Counted from the first letter of the stretch, positions 1 to 8,292 are shown. The stretch is DNA of 37,976 nt from Akkermansia muciniphila (GCA_945898055.1 CAMDGV010000040.1:1-37976), one strand, 5' to 3'. Numbers and translations are program-made. Notes: generated by a model from the sequence alone, not told the origin.

Positions 1-141
1 GCCAATTCGGTACAATATCGAATTATTTGGTTCGTGCGACCTACTGCCAAATTCAAAGAAAAGTCCGCCCTAAAAACTCAATAAAATGAAAAAATCCGCT
101 CAGAATCAGAAAATAGTAAAAATATCCTTGCCCTCTTACAT
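1..141. other. Left-end fragment of unknown origin
   Basis: AT-rich sequence to the left of the first motif copy. A plus-strand start at 86 opens a frame beginning MKKSAQNQKIVKISLPSY that runs straight into the motif and then antisense through the DPP IV gene, so only about 19 residues could be native. It may be the 5' end of a Bacteroidota gene cut by the motif. No family recognised. Confidence 0.3.
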
Positions 142-163
142 AGCAGGAAATTGCTTTTTTAAA
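142..163 (+). repeat. Junction motif copy A
   Basis: Contains GGAAATTGCTTTTTTAA, matching the core of the motif at 3428 and 6647. It lacks the GGGGAGG run on its right because the DPP IV coding sequence begins there. On the minus strand the DPP IV reading frame passes into it directly after the conserved Thr-Glu-Tyr-Phe near the C-terminus, so the copy marks the point where that gene is truncated. Confidence 0.6.
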
Positions 164-2521
164 ATACTCCGTCATGTCGCCATATCCATGCCGTTGGCCA
201 GGCAACAAAACAAGATCGAACCGTTTGTTGGCCTTGATCAGCGCATTGGCCATGCGAATGGTATTGCCGGGATGAACATTGTTATCAATGTCTCCATGAG
301 AGAGCATCAAATGGCCCTTGAGATTTTTAGCCAGCTCTGAATTTTTTTCAATCGCGTACAGAAAACTGGTATCTCCTTTATCAGAGACCTGTTCTCTTAC
401 CCCATGGTGCTTTTCGCTCCACCACCTGTTGTAAATATTGTTTTCGTGGTTCCCTGCGGAGGAAACAGCCACTTTGAAGAAATCAGGATAGACCAACATG
501 GCAGCGGTAGACATGAACCCTCCACCGGAATGCCCATGGATGCCCACGCGGTTGATGTCCATATAACTGAACCTTTGCCCAAGTTGTTCAATGACTGTTT
601 TCTTATCAGCCAAGCCATAATCCCTCAGGTTGCCATAGCCATAATTGTGGTACCATTTGGACCTTGACGGATGACCGCCCCTGTTGCCCAAGGTTACTAC
701 GATAAATCCAAACTGGGCAAGCCTGTCTACGCGGTCCATCGCTCTTCCAAAAGCCTTGTTCACAGCTTCTGTTTGGGGTCCGGGGTAGACGTATGCAACA
801 ACTGGATATTTCTTCGTTGAATCAAAATCAAAGGGTTTGTATACCACGCCATACAGGTCTGTTATACCATCATCAGCCTTGGCAATAAAAGGCTCAGGAA
901 ATTTATATCCGGCATGCATGAGCGATGAAAGATCGGCCTTCTCCAGGTCCATGATTTTCTTTCCTGTTGCATCAAACAATGCCGAAACGGGTGCAGTATT
1001 GACCCTGGAATAATTGTCAACAAAGAAACGCCTGGTATCATCCAGGTTGGCACTGTGGTCATGGTCTCCGGGGTTGAGCAATTTCAAGCCACTGCCATCC
1101 AGTGCTGTTTTGTACAAATGCAGGTAGTAAGGATCTTCACCGGCTTCCTTGCCATTGGCGGTAAAATAGAGCGTTCTTGTCTTGTCATCAATGTCTTCCA
1201 TTTCCTCCACATGCCATGGCCCTGAAGTGATCTGTGATTTCATTTTACCGGAAGAATCATAGAGGTAGAGATGGCCCCATCCGTCGCGTTCACTCCAATG
1301 GATGAATTCCTTTCCATTGTTAAAAAACAGTGGCTTGCGGAGTTCAAGATAGGTATTCATCCTCTCCTCTACCAGCACTTTAACCATTTTGGATGAAAGA
1401 TCAAATGCACAAACATCAATTCTCTTCAGGTCTCTGCTTGTTCTGCTGAAATAAAATTTGGTATCATCCCCCATCCAGATCATTGGGCGGCGCTCATCAT
1501 CCCGGGCTCTTTTTTCAACATTGGCAGACCATATCCCCAGCTCCTGGTCTTTGAACAGGGATGCATCGATTTTTTCCGTTTTTTTTGTAGCCATGTCAAA
1601 CACCATCATTCCCCTAATGGGAGCTTCTTTTTCTCCTGGCATATGGTATTTATAGGTTTCCAGGGTGGGGCGTGGCTCCGCGATGCTGTTGATGACCCAG
1701 AGGTCTTTTACATTGCGGCTGTCGGTTCTTGTGACCACAAAATGTGTTGAATTCGGAGACCACATCACCCCTGCAAATTTTCTTTTTTTGCGGTTGGCCG
1801 CCTTTTCAAGATTGGTCTCACCAAATGATTCGCCGAATCCATAATTTTCAATGCCGTCAGTGGTCAGTTTTTCTTCCACAATGGTACTGTCATCCTCTTT
1901 TACAATGGCTTTCCGCAGGTTCGCAGAATCCATCCTGTACAAATTGAAATCCCTTGCAAAAACCCCCTATTGCTGATCGGGTGAAACATTGGCCCAGGAA
2001 GGCTTTGGCGTTGGCTTCTTGTGGTCCTTCAATTCGACAAGTGAATCAAGGGTGATGTTGTATTGGAAATGAAAAATCTTTTTTTCTTTGGTGGATGGTC
2101 CTTTTTTGGTGGTGTCTTTTTTCTCAACATCCTGGGTGCTTTTCACTTCGAACTGGATCCAGTTCTCATCTTTTACAAACTTGAGGTTATCCAATGAAAG
2201 GTGTTTGCCATCAAAAGGATCCTTGACAATTCTAGTGATGGATGCCGCCAATTTATCATTGTCAAACATGGGGACCTTGGCCATTTTTACCGGATCCACC
2301 ACATACCATTTTTTACCAGCGGTTGTTTCATAGGCATACCAGAACTTAACACCACCTTTCATCCAATGAGGATCAACGGCAGTAGAGAACAGCATTTTCT
2401 CCAACTTCTTGGGAGAGAACCTCGCGGCCAGTTCATAGTTGGCTTTGGAAGCTTGTGTCTGTTGTCCAAATGATACAGCGCTGCTTGCTAGAAATAGCAT
2501 CAGGTAAAAAATCCTTTTCAT
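161..2521 (-). pseudogene. Dipeptidyl peptidase IV (S9B), stop-interrupted and 3'-truncated
   Basis: Secreted prolyl dipeptidyl peptidase of the DPP IV family, which removes X-Pro dipeptides from peptide N-termini in the periplasm. The minus frame starts MKRIFYLMLFLASSAVSFG (signal peptide), runs through the N-terminal beta-propeller, and meets one in-frame TAG at 1967-1969 after Ser-Pro-Asp-Gln-Gln. It continues in the same frame (GVFARDFNLYRMD), which fits the family's usual 'SPDxxxVxFxRxxNLY' region, so this is a nonsense change and not a frameshift. The catalytic half is complete: GHSGGG nucleophile, LSHGDIDNNVHP aspartate, RHGYGD histidine. The last residues after EYF are replaced at 161 by motif-derived codons, so about 10-15 residues are lost. 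Low GC and signal peptide style suggest a Bacteroidota source (inference). A start at TTG 1942 could give only the catalytic part, without a signal peptide. Confidence 0.85.
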
Positions 2522-2588
2522 GCAATTGGTTTTCGGTTGTGCATAAAGATAATCCCATTTTGGCTAAATTCGGGTCCATACCATCAAC
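2522..2588. promoter_or_regulatory. Divergent promoter region
   Basis: Short spacer between the divergent DPP IV and SGNH genes. The minus strand has TATCTTTA and the plus strand TAAATTCG, both loosely like the Bacteroidota -7 box TAnnTTTG. No strong Shine-Dalgarno is seen on either side, as is usual in that phylum. Weak evidence only. Confidence 0.3.
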
Positions 2589-3254
2589 ATGAAAAAGCTT
2601 TTTATCATCCTTTTCTTCCTTACCGCCATGATTCAAAACATCACTGCACAAAAGACCCTGAGCTTTCTTGCGTTGGGAGACTCCTATACCATAGGCGAAA
2701 GCGTTCCAATCTACCATTCATTCCCCTACCAAACCGTACAACTCTTGCGAAAAAAAGGAATGCAAGTACACGCTGCTGAAATAGTGGCAAAAACAGGATG
2801 GACCACCGATGAATTGATGGCTGGCATTGAAAAAACAGCGTTAGAAAAAAAATATGATATCGTAACGCTTCTTATCGGCGTCAACAACCAATACAGGGGA
2901 AAGTCTTCTGATGCCTATGCCATTGAATTTGAAGTACTGCTGAAAAAAGCCCTTGATTTTGCGGCAGGCAATAAAAAACATGTATATGTATTGAGCATCC
3001 CGGATTGGGGAGTAACGCCATTTGCTGAAGGCCGGGACAGGAAAAGAATTGCAGCAGAAATTGATCTATTCAACAGGATTAACAGGAAGATCACTGAAGC
3101 CAAGGGCATCACATACATTTCAATCACGGAAGGAACAAGGGAAGTTCCTTCAAATCCAAAACTGGTTGCAAAAGATGGGCTTCATCCATCCGGCGATGAT
3201 TATGCCCGCTGGGCTGAGAAACTCAGCAATGCGGTTATGGCCATAGCCTATTGA
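2589..3254 (+). CDS. SGNH/GDSL-family hydrolase (secreted)
   Basis: A 221-residue secreted esterase or lipase-like enzyme of the SGNH superfamily. Residues 1-20 form a signal peptide (MKKLFIILFFLTAMIQNITA). Block I is ALGDSYTIGE near residue 30 (nucleophile Ser), block III is GVNNQYRG near residue 97 and block V is DGLHPSGDDY near residue 197, giving the Ser-Asp-His set. The length is typical for single-domain members. It is divergent from DPP IV and the two share base composition, so they probably came together from one source genome. The substrate cannot be told; acyl, acetyl or lysophospholipid esters are all possible. The 3' end overlaps a convergent small ORF by 20 bases. Confidence 0.85.
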   Translation: MKKLFIILFFLTAMIQNITAQKTLSFLALGDSYTIGESVPIYHSFPYQTVQLLRKKGMQVHAAEIVAKTGWTTDELMAGIEKTALEKKYDIVTLLIGVNNQYRGKSSDAYAIEFEVLLKKALDFAAGNKKHVYVLSIPDWGVTPFAEGRDRKRIAAEIDLFNRINRKITEAKGITYISITEGTREVPSNPKLVAKDGLHPSGDDYARWAEKLSNAVMAIAY

Positions 3255-3384
3255 GCAGCTCCTTGACAATTTTGAAGGCGAAAAGACCAACGAATACCGC
3301 AATCCCTACACGGATCCCTACACGGATCCCTACACGGATTTCAGGCTTGTATTTTTGAACGAGTTGTCTTACATGATTCATCAT
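3235..3384 (-). CDS. Small single-pass membrane protein with in-frame 12-bp repeats
   Basis: A 49-codon frame from ATG 3384: MMNHVRQLVQKYKPE, then three copies of Ile-Arg-Val-Gly, then a hydrophobic stretch (IAVFVGLFAFKIVKELL) and stop at 3235. A basic, amphipathic N-terminus followed by one predicted membrane helix is typical of small Bacteroidota inner-membrane proteins of unknown function. It is convergent with the SGNH gene and overlaps its last codons. The exact 12-bp tandem repeat inside the coding part keeps frame. No family recognised. Confidence 0.5.
   Translation of the reverse strand: MMNHVRQLVQKYKPEIRVGIRVGIRVGIAVFVGLFAFKIVKELLNRLWP
3302..3337. repeat. Three perfect tandem copies of a 12-bp unit
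   Basis: ATCCCTACACGG is repeated three times without mismatch. On the minus strand it encodes repeated Gly-Ile-Arg-Val in the small membrane protein, so copy-number change would alter length without a frameshift. Confidence 0.9.
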
Positions 3385-3450
3385 GTTATAGTGTTTTAGT
3401 ATTTGATGAAATGCTTTTGTTCATTATTGATAGGAAATTGCTTTTTTAAC

Positions 3451-3464
3451 GGGGAGGAAAAATG
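3451..3464 (+). promoter_or_regulatory. Repeat-borne ribosome binding site and start codon
   Basis: GGGGAGGAAAAATG: a strong Shine-Dalgarno four bases before an ATG, inside the repeat. The frame from this ATG passes through the rest of the repeat without a stop and continues in frame into the gltX fragment, so the repeat could act as a translation leader for whatever lies to its right. Function is inferred. Confidence 0.45.
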
Positions 3465-4478
3465 ATTTATTTTTCTAATCATCGAAAAAAGGGAGGCGCT
3501 AGCGGCATGCGCCCCTTTTGTTATTATAAAGTAATTTTTAAGGCCGACGGAATGCCGACTTACCATCTTGCCAACGTGGTTGACGACCATTTGATGGAAA
3601 TCACGCACGTAATTCGTGGCGAAGAGTGGTTGTCGTCGATGCCGCTGCATGTTTTATTGTACCGCGCGCTGGGTTGGGAAACACGTCCGCGGTTTGCCCA
3701 TTTATCGCTTATTTTAAAGTCGGTTGGCAAAGGAAAACTCAGTAAACGCGATGGTGACAAAATGGGATTCCCTGTTTTTCCGTTGTTGTGGAACGACCAA
3801 TCTTCCGGCGAAACTTTTCACGGGTACCGCGAAGATGGCTATTTCCCTGAAGCATTTATCAACCTGCTGGCTTTGCTTGGCTGGAATCCCGGCACAGAGC
3901 AGGAATTCTTTTCGCTCGATGAACTTTCAGCAATTTTCAGTCTGGAAAGGGTAGTAAAATCGGGTTCGCGTTTCGATCCGGAAAAGGCAAAATGGTTCAA
4001 CAGGCACTATTTTCAGCAAAAAACTGAACAGGAACTGGCCGTTTTGTTTCAGCCTGTTTTAAAAGAAAAAGGCGTTGAAGTGAGCGATGAAATGGTGGTA
4101 AAAGTGATAGCCGAAATCAAGGAGCGCTGCGAATTTGTGCTGCAATTGTGGGAGCAGGGGTATTACTTTTTCGAAACCCCAAAAAGTTACGATGCAAAAA
4201 CCGTTGAAAAGCGCTGGCTACTTGAAACACCGGGACAATTAACAGAAATCTGCGGTATTTTTGAAACCGTCGAAACCTGGGAACAATCGCTGATTAAAGA
4301 AGCTTTCTCCAATTTCATGAACGAAAAAGGCTGGAACTTTGGTGCAGTGATGAATCCGCTACGACTTTGTTTGGTTGGAGGGAATGTGGGTCCCGATTTG
4401 TTTAAAATCTGCGAAATATTGGGGAAAGAAGAAACTGTTTCAAGAATAAAAGTAGCCATTGAAAAAATAGCCAAATAG
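3462..4478 (+). pseudogene. gltX: Glutamyl-tRNA synthetase, 3' fragment fused to a repeat-encoded leader
   Basis: Charges tRNA-Glu with glutamate in the cytoplasm when complete. From codon 23 (3528) the protein is a clear class I GluRS from the second half of the catalytic domain: VIFKADGMPTYHLANVVDDH, HVIRGEEWLSSMPLH, the KLSKRDG loop (KMSKS equivalent), then the anticodon-binding domain to a natural stop. The N-terminal part with the HIGH motif, roughly the first 200 residues, is missing. The first 22 codons come from the 104-bp repeat and start with ATG after GGGGAGG. An enzyme without the N-terminal half of the Rossmann fold cannot be active, so this is a truncated copy. Glu-Asn-type composition and low GC point to Bacteroidota (inference). 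Confidence 0.85.
3487..3519. terminator. Hairpin terminator-like element in repeat copy B
   Basis: AAAAGGGAGGCGC and GCGCCCCTTTT pair across a 9-base loop with a 2-base bulge. T-runs flank both ends, so it could terminate in either direction. The same element is at 6706-6738. Confidence 0.5.
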
Positions 4479-4517
4479 ATTTCAGTTCAGATATCCGATT
4501 AGTTTTAGACATTTATC

Positions 4518-4552
4518 CATGAAAATTTAAAATATCATTTTAAATTTTCATG
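4518..4552. repeat. Perfect 16-bp inverted repeat with 3-bp loop
   Basis: CATGAAAATTTAAAAT, then ATC, then its exact reverse complement. The right arm is also the first recognisable coding sequence of the truncated AAA ATPase, so the fold-back lies exactly at a gene break. Such palindromes can be terminators, recombination scars or amplification fold-back chimeras. Confidence 0.85.
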
Positions 4553-4859
4553 GGAAGCTTTTGTAATTAATCAGATAAACGCTTTGAAGAGTAACCGGAT
4601 TGAAACGATGTTTTACCGCACGCATCAGGGAGCCGAAGTTGACCTTGTGTTTACTAAAGGGCTGACTGTTGTTGCAACTGCAGAAATAAAGTATTCCAAT
4701 TCTCCGCAACTTAGCCGCGGAAATTTGCAGGCCTTGGAAGATTTGAATGCCCCTGTAAATTTTGTTCTGACGCCTTCATCAGATGATTTTCTGATAAAGG
4801 AAAACATCAGGGTTTGCTCACTGAAAACATTTATATTTAACTACTTGTCAAAGCTCTAA
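4537..4859 (+). pseudogene. AAA ATPase with DUF4143, C-terminal fragment
   Basis: Reading in frame from the palindrome gives HFKFSWEAFVINQINALKS, then FYRTHQGAEVDLVF, AEIKYSNSPQLSRG and LTPSSDDFLIKENIRV. This is the end of the DUF4143 (PD-(D/E)XK-like) domain found at the C-terminus of ATPases of the 'ATP-binding protein, DUF4143' family. The Walker A/B ATPase part, some 280 residues, is absent and no start codon with a ribosome site precedes it (TTG 4584 would cut off the SWE motif). It is a relic. It lies 60 bases after the gltX stop and is convergent with the esterase at 4895. Confidence 0.75.
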
Positions 4860-4894
4860 TAAGTAGAATAAGATTCAGGATGTGGACTGACTGC

Positions 4895-5800
4895 TTATTC
4901 CAGAAATTTCAAATCCTTTAACCAGTAGATAAAGCTATCCTGCCAGGAGGCAACACCAAATCCCCTGCCTATTCCCGAATCGAAACCATGATTTCCTTTG
5001 GCATAAATATGCAATTCGGCCGGAACATTTTTTTCAAGCAGGGCAGTGTACAACTGAATGCATTTAAGTGCCGGAGTAACTTTATCTTCAGCGCCGTTAA
5101 TTAAAAACATGGGCGGTATATTTTCTTTTTGTTTAACCGCTTTGAAAACTTCGTCACTAATTCCAGGGTAAATGGGAAACACAAAATTGGGAGCAGTGTT
5201 CTCTTTGAAACGCGCATATTCGGGTAAATCTTTTTCGAAAATATTTAAAGCTGCATAAAGCGACAAAGCTCCGCCTGCTGAAAAACCTCCAATTCCAATT
5301 TTGTTTTTATCGATATTTAATTCGTCTGCGCGGCTTCTCAAAATATTAATTGATTGCTTTGCGTCGGCTAAAACTTCAGCGTTATAAATTTCTCTGTTAA
5401 GCGAAAAACTTTCGGCATCGGAGTTAAACGTACGGTATTTCAACACCAGCGAAGTAATTCCTTTATTGGCCAACCACATGGCAAAATCAACTCCTTCGCG
5501 GTCGAACCATACATCGCGAAATCCACCACCGGGGCAAATTACCACAGCAATTCCGTTTGCTGTTCCTTTTTTTGGTTGAATAAGAACGTAAGTTGGTTCG
5601 GAAACCTGGCTGAAAACCCTGTTTTTTTGTGAAAGGGAACTTTGGTTAATATCGCCCGACCTGACTTTTTCTTCGGTATATTTTACTGGATTATTTTTGA
5701 TACCGTTTGGCCAAAGTGGCAGTTCTGTTGATTGAGCTTTAACCACATTACCATTCGCAAGAAATAGAATCGGAAGAAAGAAAGACAGTAATTTTTTCAT
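4895..5800 (-). CDS. Secreted alpha/beta hydrolase, BD-FAE/acetylxylan-esterase type
   Basis: A 301-residue secreted carbohydrate-ester hydrolase. ATG 5800 is chosen because it starts a clean signal peptide (MKKLLSFFLPILFLANGNVVKAQ); an open frame upstream to 5944 has no such character. The mature part has ICPGGGFRDVWFDREG (oxyanion HGGG equivalent), GIGGFSAGGALSLYAA (nucleophile Ser in GxSxG), FLINGAEDKVTP (Asp) and KGNHGFDSG (His). Family members remove acetyl or feruloyl groups from plant polysaccharides in Bacteroidota; the substrate here is inferred. It is complete, in contrast to the truncated genes on both sides, and is separated from the TlpA fragment by about 100 bases. Confidence 0.85.
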   Translation of the reverse strand: MKKLLSFFLPILFLANGNVVKAQSTELPLWPNGIKNNPVKYTEEKVRSGDINQSSLSQKNRVFSQVSEPTYVLIQPKKGTANGIAVVICPGGGFRDVWFDREGVDFAMWLANKGITSLVLKYRTFNSDAESFSLNREIYNAEVLADAKQSINILRSRADELNIDKNKIGIGGFSAGGALSLYAALNIFEKDLPEYARFKENTAPNFVFPIYPGISDEVFKAVKQKENIPPMFLINGAEDKVTPALKCIQLYTALLEKNVPAELHIYAKGNHGFDSGIGRGFGVASWQDSFIYWLKDLKFLE

Positions 5801-5903
5801 TGGTTTACGTTTTATTGAAAAGAAAAATACATAACGAACTAAAAATACAAAGAAAGTATCAGCCGGCAAAAAATGGCTAAGTGGATTAATCCAAAATTTG
5901 AAT

Positions 5904-6701
5904 TTAGTTTTTAAATAGCCTGTCCATTTCAGCATAAAACTCACTTCCCTCTCCTAAAAACTTTCCAACAACAATTCCTTCAGGATTAATGATGATTTTT
6001 GTTGGGAAACCTTCAATTCCGTAGGTTCTTGTGAGCTTTTCATCATTACTTAACAGGTTGGTCCAGTGGATTTGATGTTTTGCGATTGCCGCTTTCCACG
6101 TTTTTTCTGAGTCGCGACATGCAATACTTACAAACGCAGTTTTGTTTTTGTATTTGCTGTAGTATTGTTTCATTGCTGGGATATCTTTGATACAGAAACC
6201 ACACCAGCTTCCCCAAAATTCCAGAACAACATATTTCCCTTTAAAGTCAGAAAGTGACACTGTTTTTCCATTCTGGTCGGGTAATGAAAAAGCCTGTGCA
6301 ACATCTCCGGTTTTCAATGAATACAAAACATCGCGGGCATATTCACCAAAGAAAGATGATTGTACATTTTTACTTAAAATGGGGTAGTATTTGTAACACG
6401 AATCCATTGGCAATCTCATTAATGCTTCAACTGAATAATCCCAGTCAGGATGCTTCACAATAAAACCGGTTGTTTCAGCATTGATTTGGGAAATGATTTT
6501 ATCAACCTTTTCACTTTCTTTTTTGATCTGCAAACTATCCTTTGTAAGTTTAGCATTGGCATATTTAAGGCATGCTGAATTTAACTGGGTTTGAGATGGA
6601 AATAGGATTTTCAGAAGCTCGTTTCGTTGCTCATTTAACTGGTTATTGATAGGAAATTGCTTTTTTAACGGGGAGGAAAAATGATTTATTTTTCTAATCA
6701 T
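5904..6701 (-). pseudogene. TlpA-like thiol-disulfide protein, 5'-truncated, fused to repeat-encoded residues
   Basis: The C-terminal half is a thioredoxin-fold TlpA/ResA domain: VSLSDFKGKYVVLEFWGS, active site WCGFC, and GIEGFPTKIII with the cis-proline. Before it is a helical linker (SQTQLNSACLKYANAKLTK) typical of Bacteroidota TlpA proteins that carry an N-terminal DUF4369 domain. That N-terminal domain and the lipoprotein or signal peptide are missing. The first 19-20 codons of the open frame (ATG 6701, MIRKINHFSSPLKKQFPIN) come from the 104-bp repeat, and native sequence begins at 6642. Without export the redox domain would sit in the wrong compartment, so the gene is probably dead. Confidence 0.8.
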
Positions 6702-6746
6702 CGAAAAAAGGGAGGCGCTAGCGGCATGCGCCCCTTTTGTTATTAT
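6643..6746 (+). repeat. 104-bp direct repeat, copy C (extended junction motif)
   Basis: Identical to 3424-3527. It separates the truncated TlpA gene on its left from the serine hydrolase on its right, whose stop codon lies 8 bases away at 6755. The pair flanks 3,115 bp of Bacteroidota-like sequence. Confidence 0.95.
6706..6738. terminator. Hairpin terminator-like element in repeat copy C
   Basis: Same bulged stem as at 3487-3519. Here it lies just downstream of the serine hydrolase on the minus strand, with a T-run after the stem in that direction, so it is well placed to end that transcript. Confidence 0.55.
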
Positions 6747-6754
6747 TTACAAAA

Positions 6755-8257
6755 TTATTTCTTTTTTTCAGGTACTGCTTCCATCATTAAAGTGTACGCC
6801 TTGTTTAAAGATTTTTCATCTTCCCTTTGCACCGATCCTTTGTAATGGCCAAGCCGCACAATCACCAAATCATGCGAAGGAATAATAGTTACAGATTGTC
6901 CACCTGCTCCTCGCATTAAATAAGCATCTTTGGGAATGGGTAAGCCACCATTACCATTTATCCAAAACAGGCCGCCATAAATAGGGAGGCCATCAGCTAC
7001 CCAGGGCTCGGCGAGAGTACTTACAAATTTTGTAAACCCTTCGGGCAAAATTTGTTCACCATTCCATACCCCTTCCTGTAAATAAAGATTGCCCAATCTT
7101 GCCCAGTCACGAGCTGAAGAAAACTCATAGCCCTGTGTTAAAAAGTTACCATACGGATCTGTTTCCATCACCATGGTACGAATGCCTATTTTGTCGAACA
7201 ATTCTTTTTGAGGAAAGCGGTGATAGTTTTCACCCTTGCCTTCAATACCAAGCCGATTGAGATAATTGATGAGTACAGGATCGCAATTGCGATAACGCCC
7301 AACCCGATTGGGTGGATATTGTTGCGGAAGATTAGCTGCGTATTCGAATGAATTGATACCACCCGTATACAGGTACATGTGGTCTGGGTAGCCCAACGAT
7401 CGATCGTAATCCGGATCCCCCGGTGCCCTGCAATACAAGCCACTCGACATGTGCATGAGGTCCATGATTCTAATGTTGGCTCGGCCATCTCCTTTGCCTT
7501 GCCATTGTGGAATGGGGGCTGGTTGTTCCAGTTTATATACGCCTTGCTTAATCAATATCCCCATTATGGTAGCAGAAAGGCTTTTGCCCATTGACCAGCT
7601 TTCCAAAGGTGTATTTTTAGTAGTGCCTTCACCATATTTCTCAGCTATAATCCTACCTTTGTAGGTTACTACAAATGCAGCGGTGTGTGCTTCTGCAGGA
7701 GTAAATGCAGAGTCTTCTGCTTGCTTTACTTTGTTCATGTCAATATTGGATGACATGTCTGTGGTTGGTAACTTATCACCCATCGGCCATGGGGTAGTGG
7801 TAGCATCCGGAAGATTACGGGAAATTTTTATGGGTTTAAAATAGAGAGAATTTCTCCCCTCTGATAACGTAATGCAGCCTTGTCCTTCTGTGTAGATGGC
7901 GGTTCGGGTAATGCCATTGGGAATCTCAATGGAAACGGTTTTCTTTTCGTAATCAATTTTTGGCTTACCAACTTTAGCTCTTTCAGCAAATGGTGCTGTA
8001 AAATAACCAACATTTTCGGCAGCAAACTCGGGGGTTAGTCCTGTAATAAAAACAGCAGAACACATTATTTTGGCATAGCCGGCTGTGTTGTGGGAGAGTG
8101 CATCACCGGGTGGGGCTTTATACGTTGTCTTTAATTGAAGGGCCGCCGCACGAGCCAACATTTTACTTTTTACATCGGAACTTGATTCCTGGGCGAAACT
8201 TATTAGTCCGCTCAAAACAAACGAAGTGAGGAAGGGAATCTTTACTGTTTTTTTCAT
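6755..8257 (-). CDS. Secreted serine hydrolase, class C beta-lactamase/NylB-like
   Basis: A 500-residue secreted serine hydrolase of the beta-lactamase/transpeptidase fold. ATG 8257 begins a signal peptide (MKKTVKIPFLTSFVLSGLISFAQ). The SxxK motif is SMGK (about residue 230), the YxN motif is YRN in GRYRNCDPVLINYL, and the KTG position is taken by RGAGGQ before SVTIIPSHDLVIVRLG, as in 6-aminohexanoate-dimer hydrolases and esterase EstB types more than in true beta-lactamases. About 130 residues precede the catalytic domain. The start codon is 2 bases from junction motif D and the stop is 8 bases from repeat copy C, so the gene fills its block almost exactly. Substrate unknown; antibiotic resistance should not be assumed. 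Confidence 0.85.
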   Translation of the reverse strand: MKKTVKIPFLTSFVLSGLISFAQESSSDVKSKMLARAAALQLKTTYKAPPGDALSHNTAGYAKIMCSAVFITGLTPEFAAENVGYFTAPFAERAKVGKPKIDYEKKTVSIEIPNGITRTAIYTEGQGCITLSEGRNSLYFKPIKISRNLPDATTTPWPMGDKLPTTDMSSNIDMNKVKQAEDSAFTPAEAHTAAFVVTYKGRIIAEKYGEGTTKNTPLESWSMGKSLSATIMGILIKQGVYKLEQPAPIPQWQGKGDGRANIRIMDLMHMSSGLYCRAPGDPDYDRSLGYPDHMYLYTGGINSFEYAANLPQQYPPNRVGRYRNCDPVLINYLNRLGIEGKGENYHRFPQKELFDKIGIRTMVMETDPYGNFLTQGYEFSSARDWARLGNLYLQEGVWNGEQILPEGFTKFVSTLAEPWVADGLPIYGGLFWINGNGGLPIPKDAYLMRGAGGQSVTIIPSHDLVIVRLGHYKGSVQREDEKSLNKAYTLMMEAVPEKKK

Positions 8258-8258
8258 G

Positions 8259-8292
8259 CTGATAGAAAATTGCTTTTTTGATGGGGGGAAAG
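8259..8292 (+). repeat. Junction motif copy D
   Basis: CTGATAGAAAATTGCTTTTT, then TTGATGGGGGGAAAG. It is aligned with copies B and C with a few substitutions. On the minus strand it is the immediate leader of the serine hydrolase. It also marks an abrupt change from low-GC sequence on the left to GC-rich sequence on the right. Confidence 0.75.

Larger units (their letters stand above)
3424..3527 (+). repeat. 104-bp direct repeat, copy B (extended junction motif)
   Basis: Identical base for base to 6643-6746, in the same orientation. It begins TTATTGATAGGAAATTGC, carries a T-run, AAC and GGGGAGG, an ATG, and ends with a G/C-rich hairpin and TTATTAT. Its left 35 bases are the motif that also occurs, diverged, at 8259, 10196 and 11250. 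The right edge is sharp: the gltX fragment starts at 3528 on a codon boundary. Confidence 0.95.

Noticed and set aside
3500-3511. Cloning-vector origin of the repeat (it contains GCTAGC and GCATGC)
   Set aside because: Both six-base sites fall naturally inside the hairpin and no other vector-like sequence is seen; kept in mind as a possible artefact.
5801-5944. N-terminal extension of the esterase at 4895
   Set aside because: The 48 extra residues precede a perfect signal peptide start and are AT-rich leader sequence.
3424-6746. Composite transposon or insertion sequence
   Set aside because: The 104-bp repeats are direct, have no transposase, no terminal inverted repeats and no visible target duplication.
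6755-8257. Antibiotic-resistance class C beta-lactamase
   Set aside because: SxxK and YxN are present but the KTG box is replaced and a long N-terminal domain precedes; NylB/EstB-like esterase or amidase is more likely.
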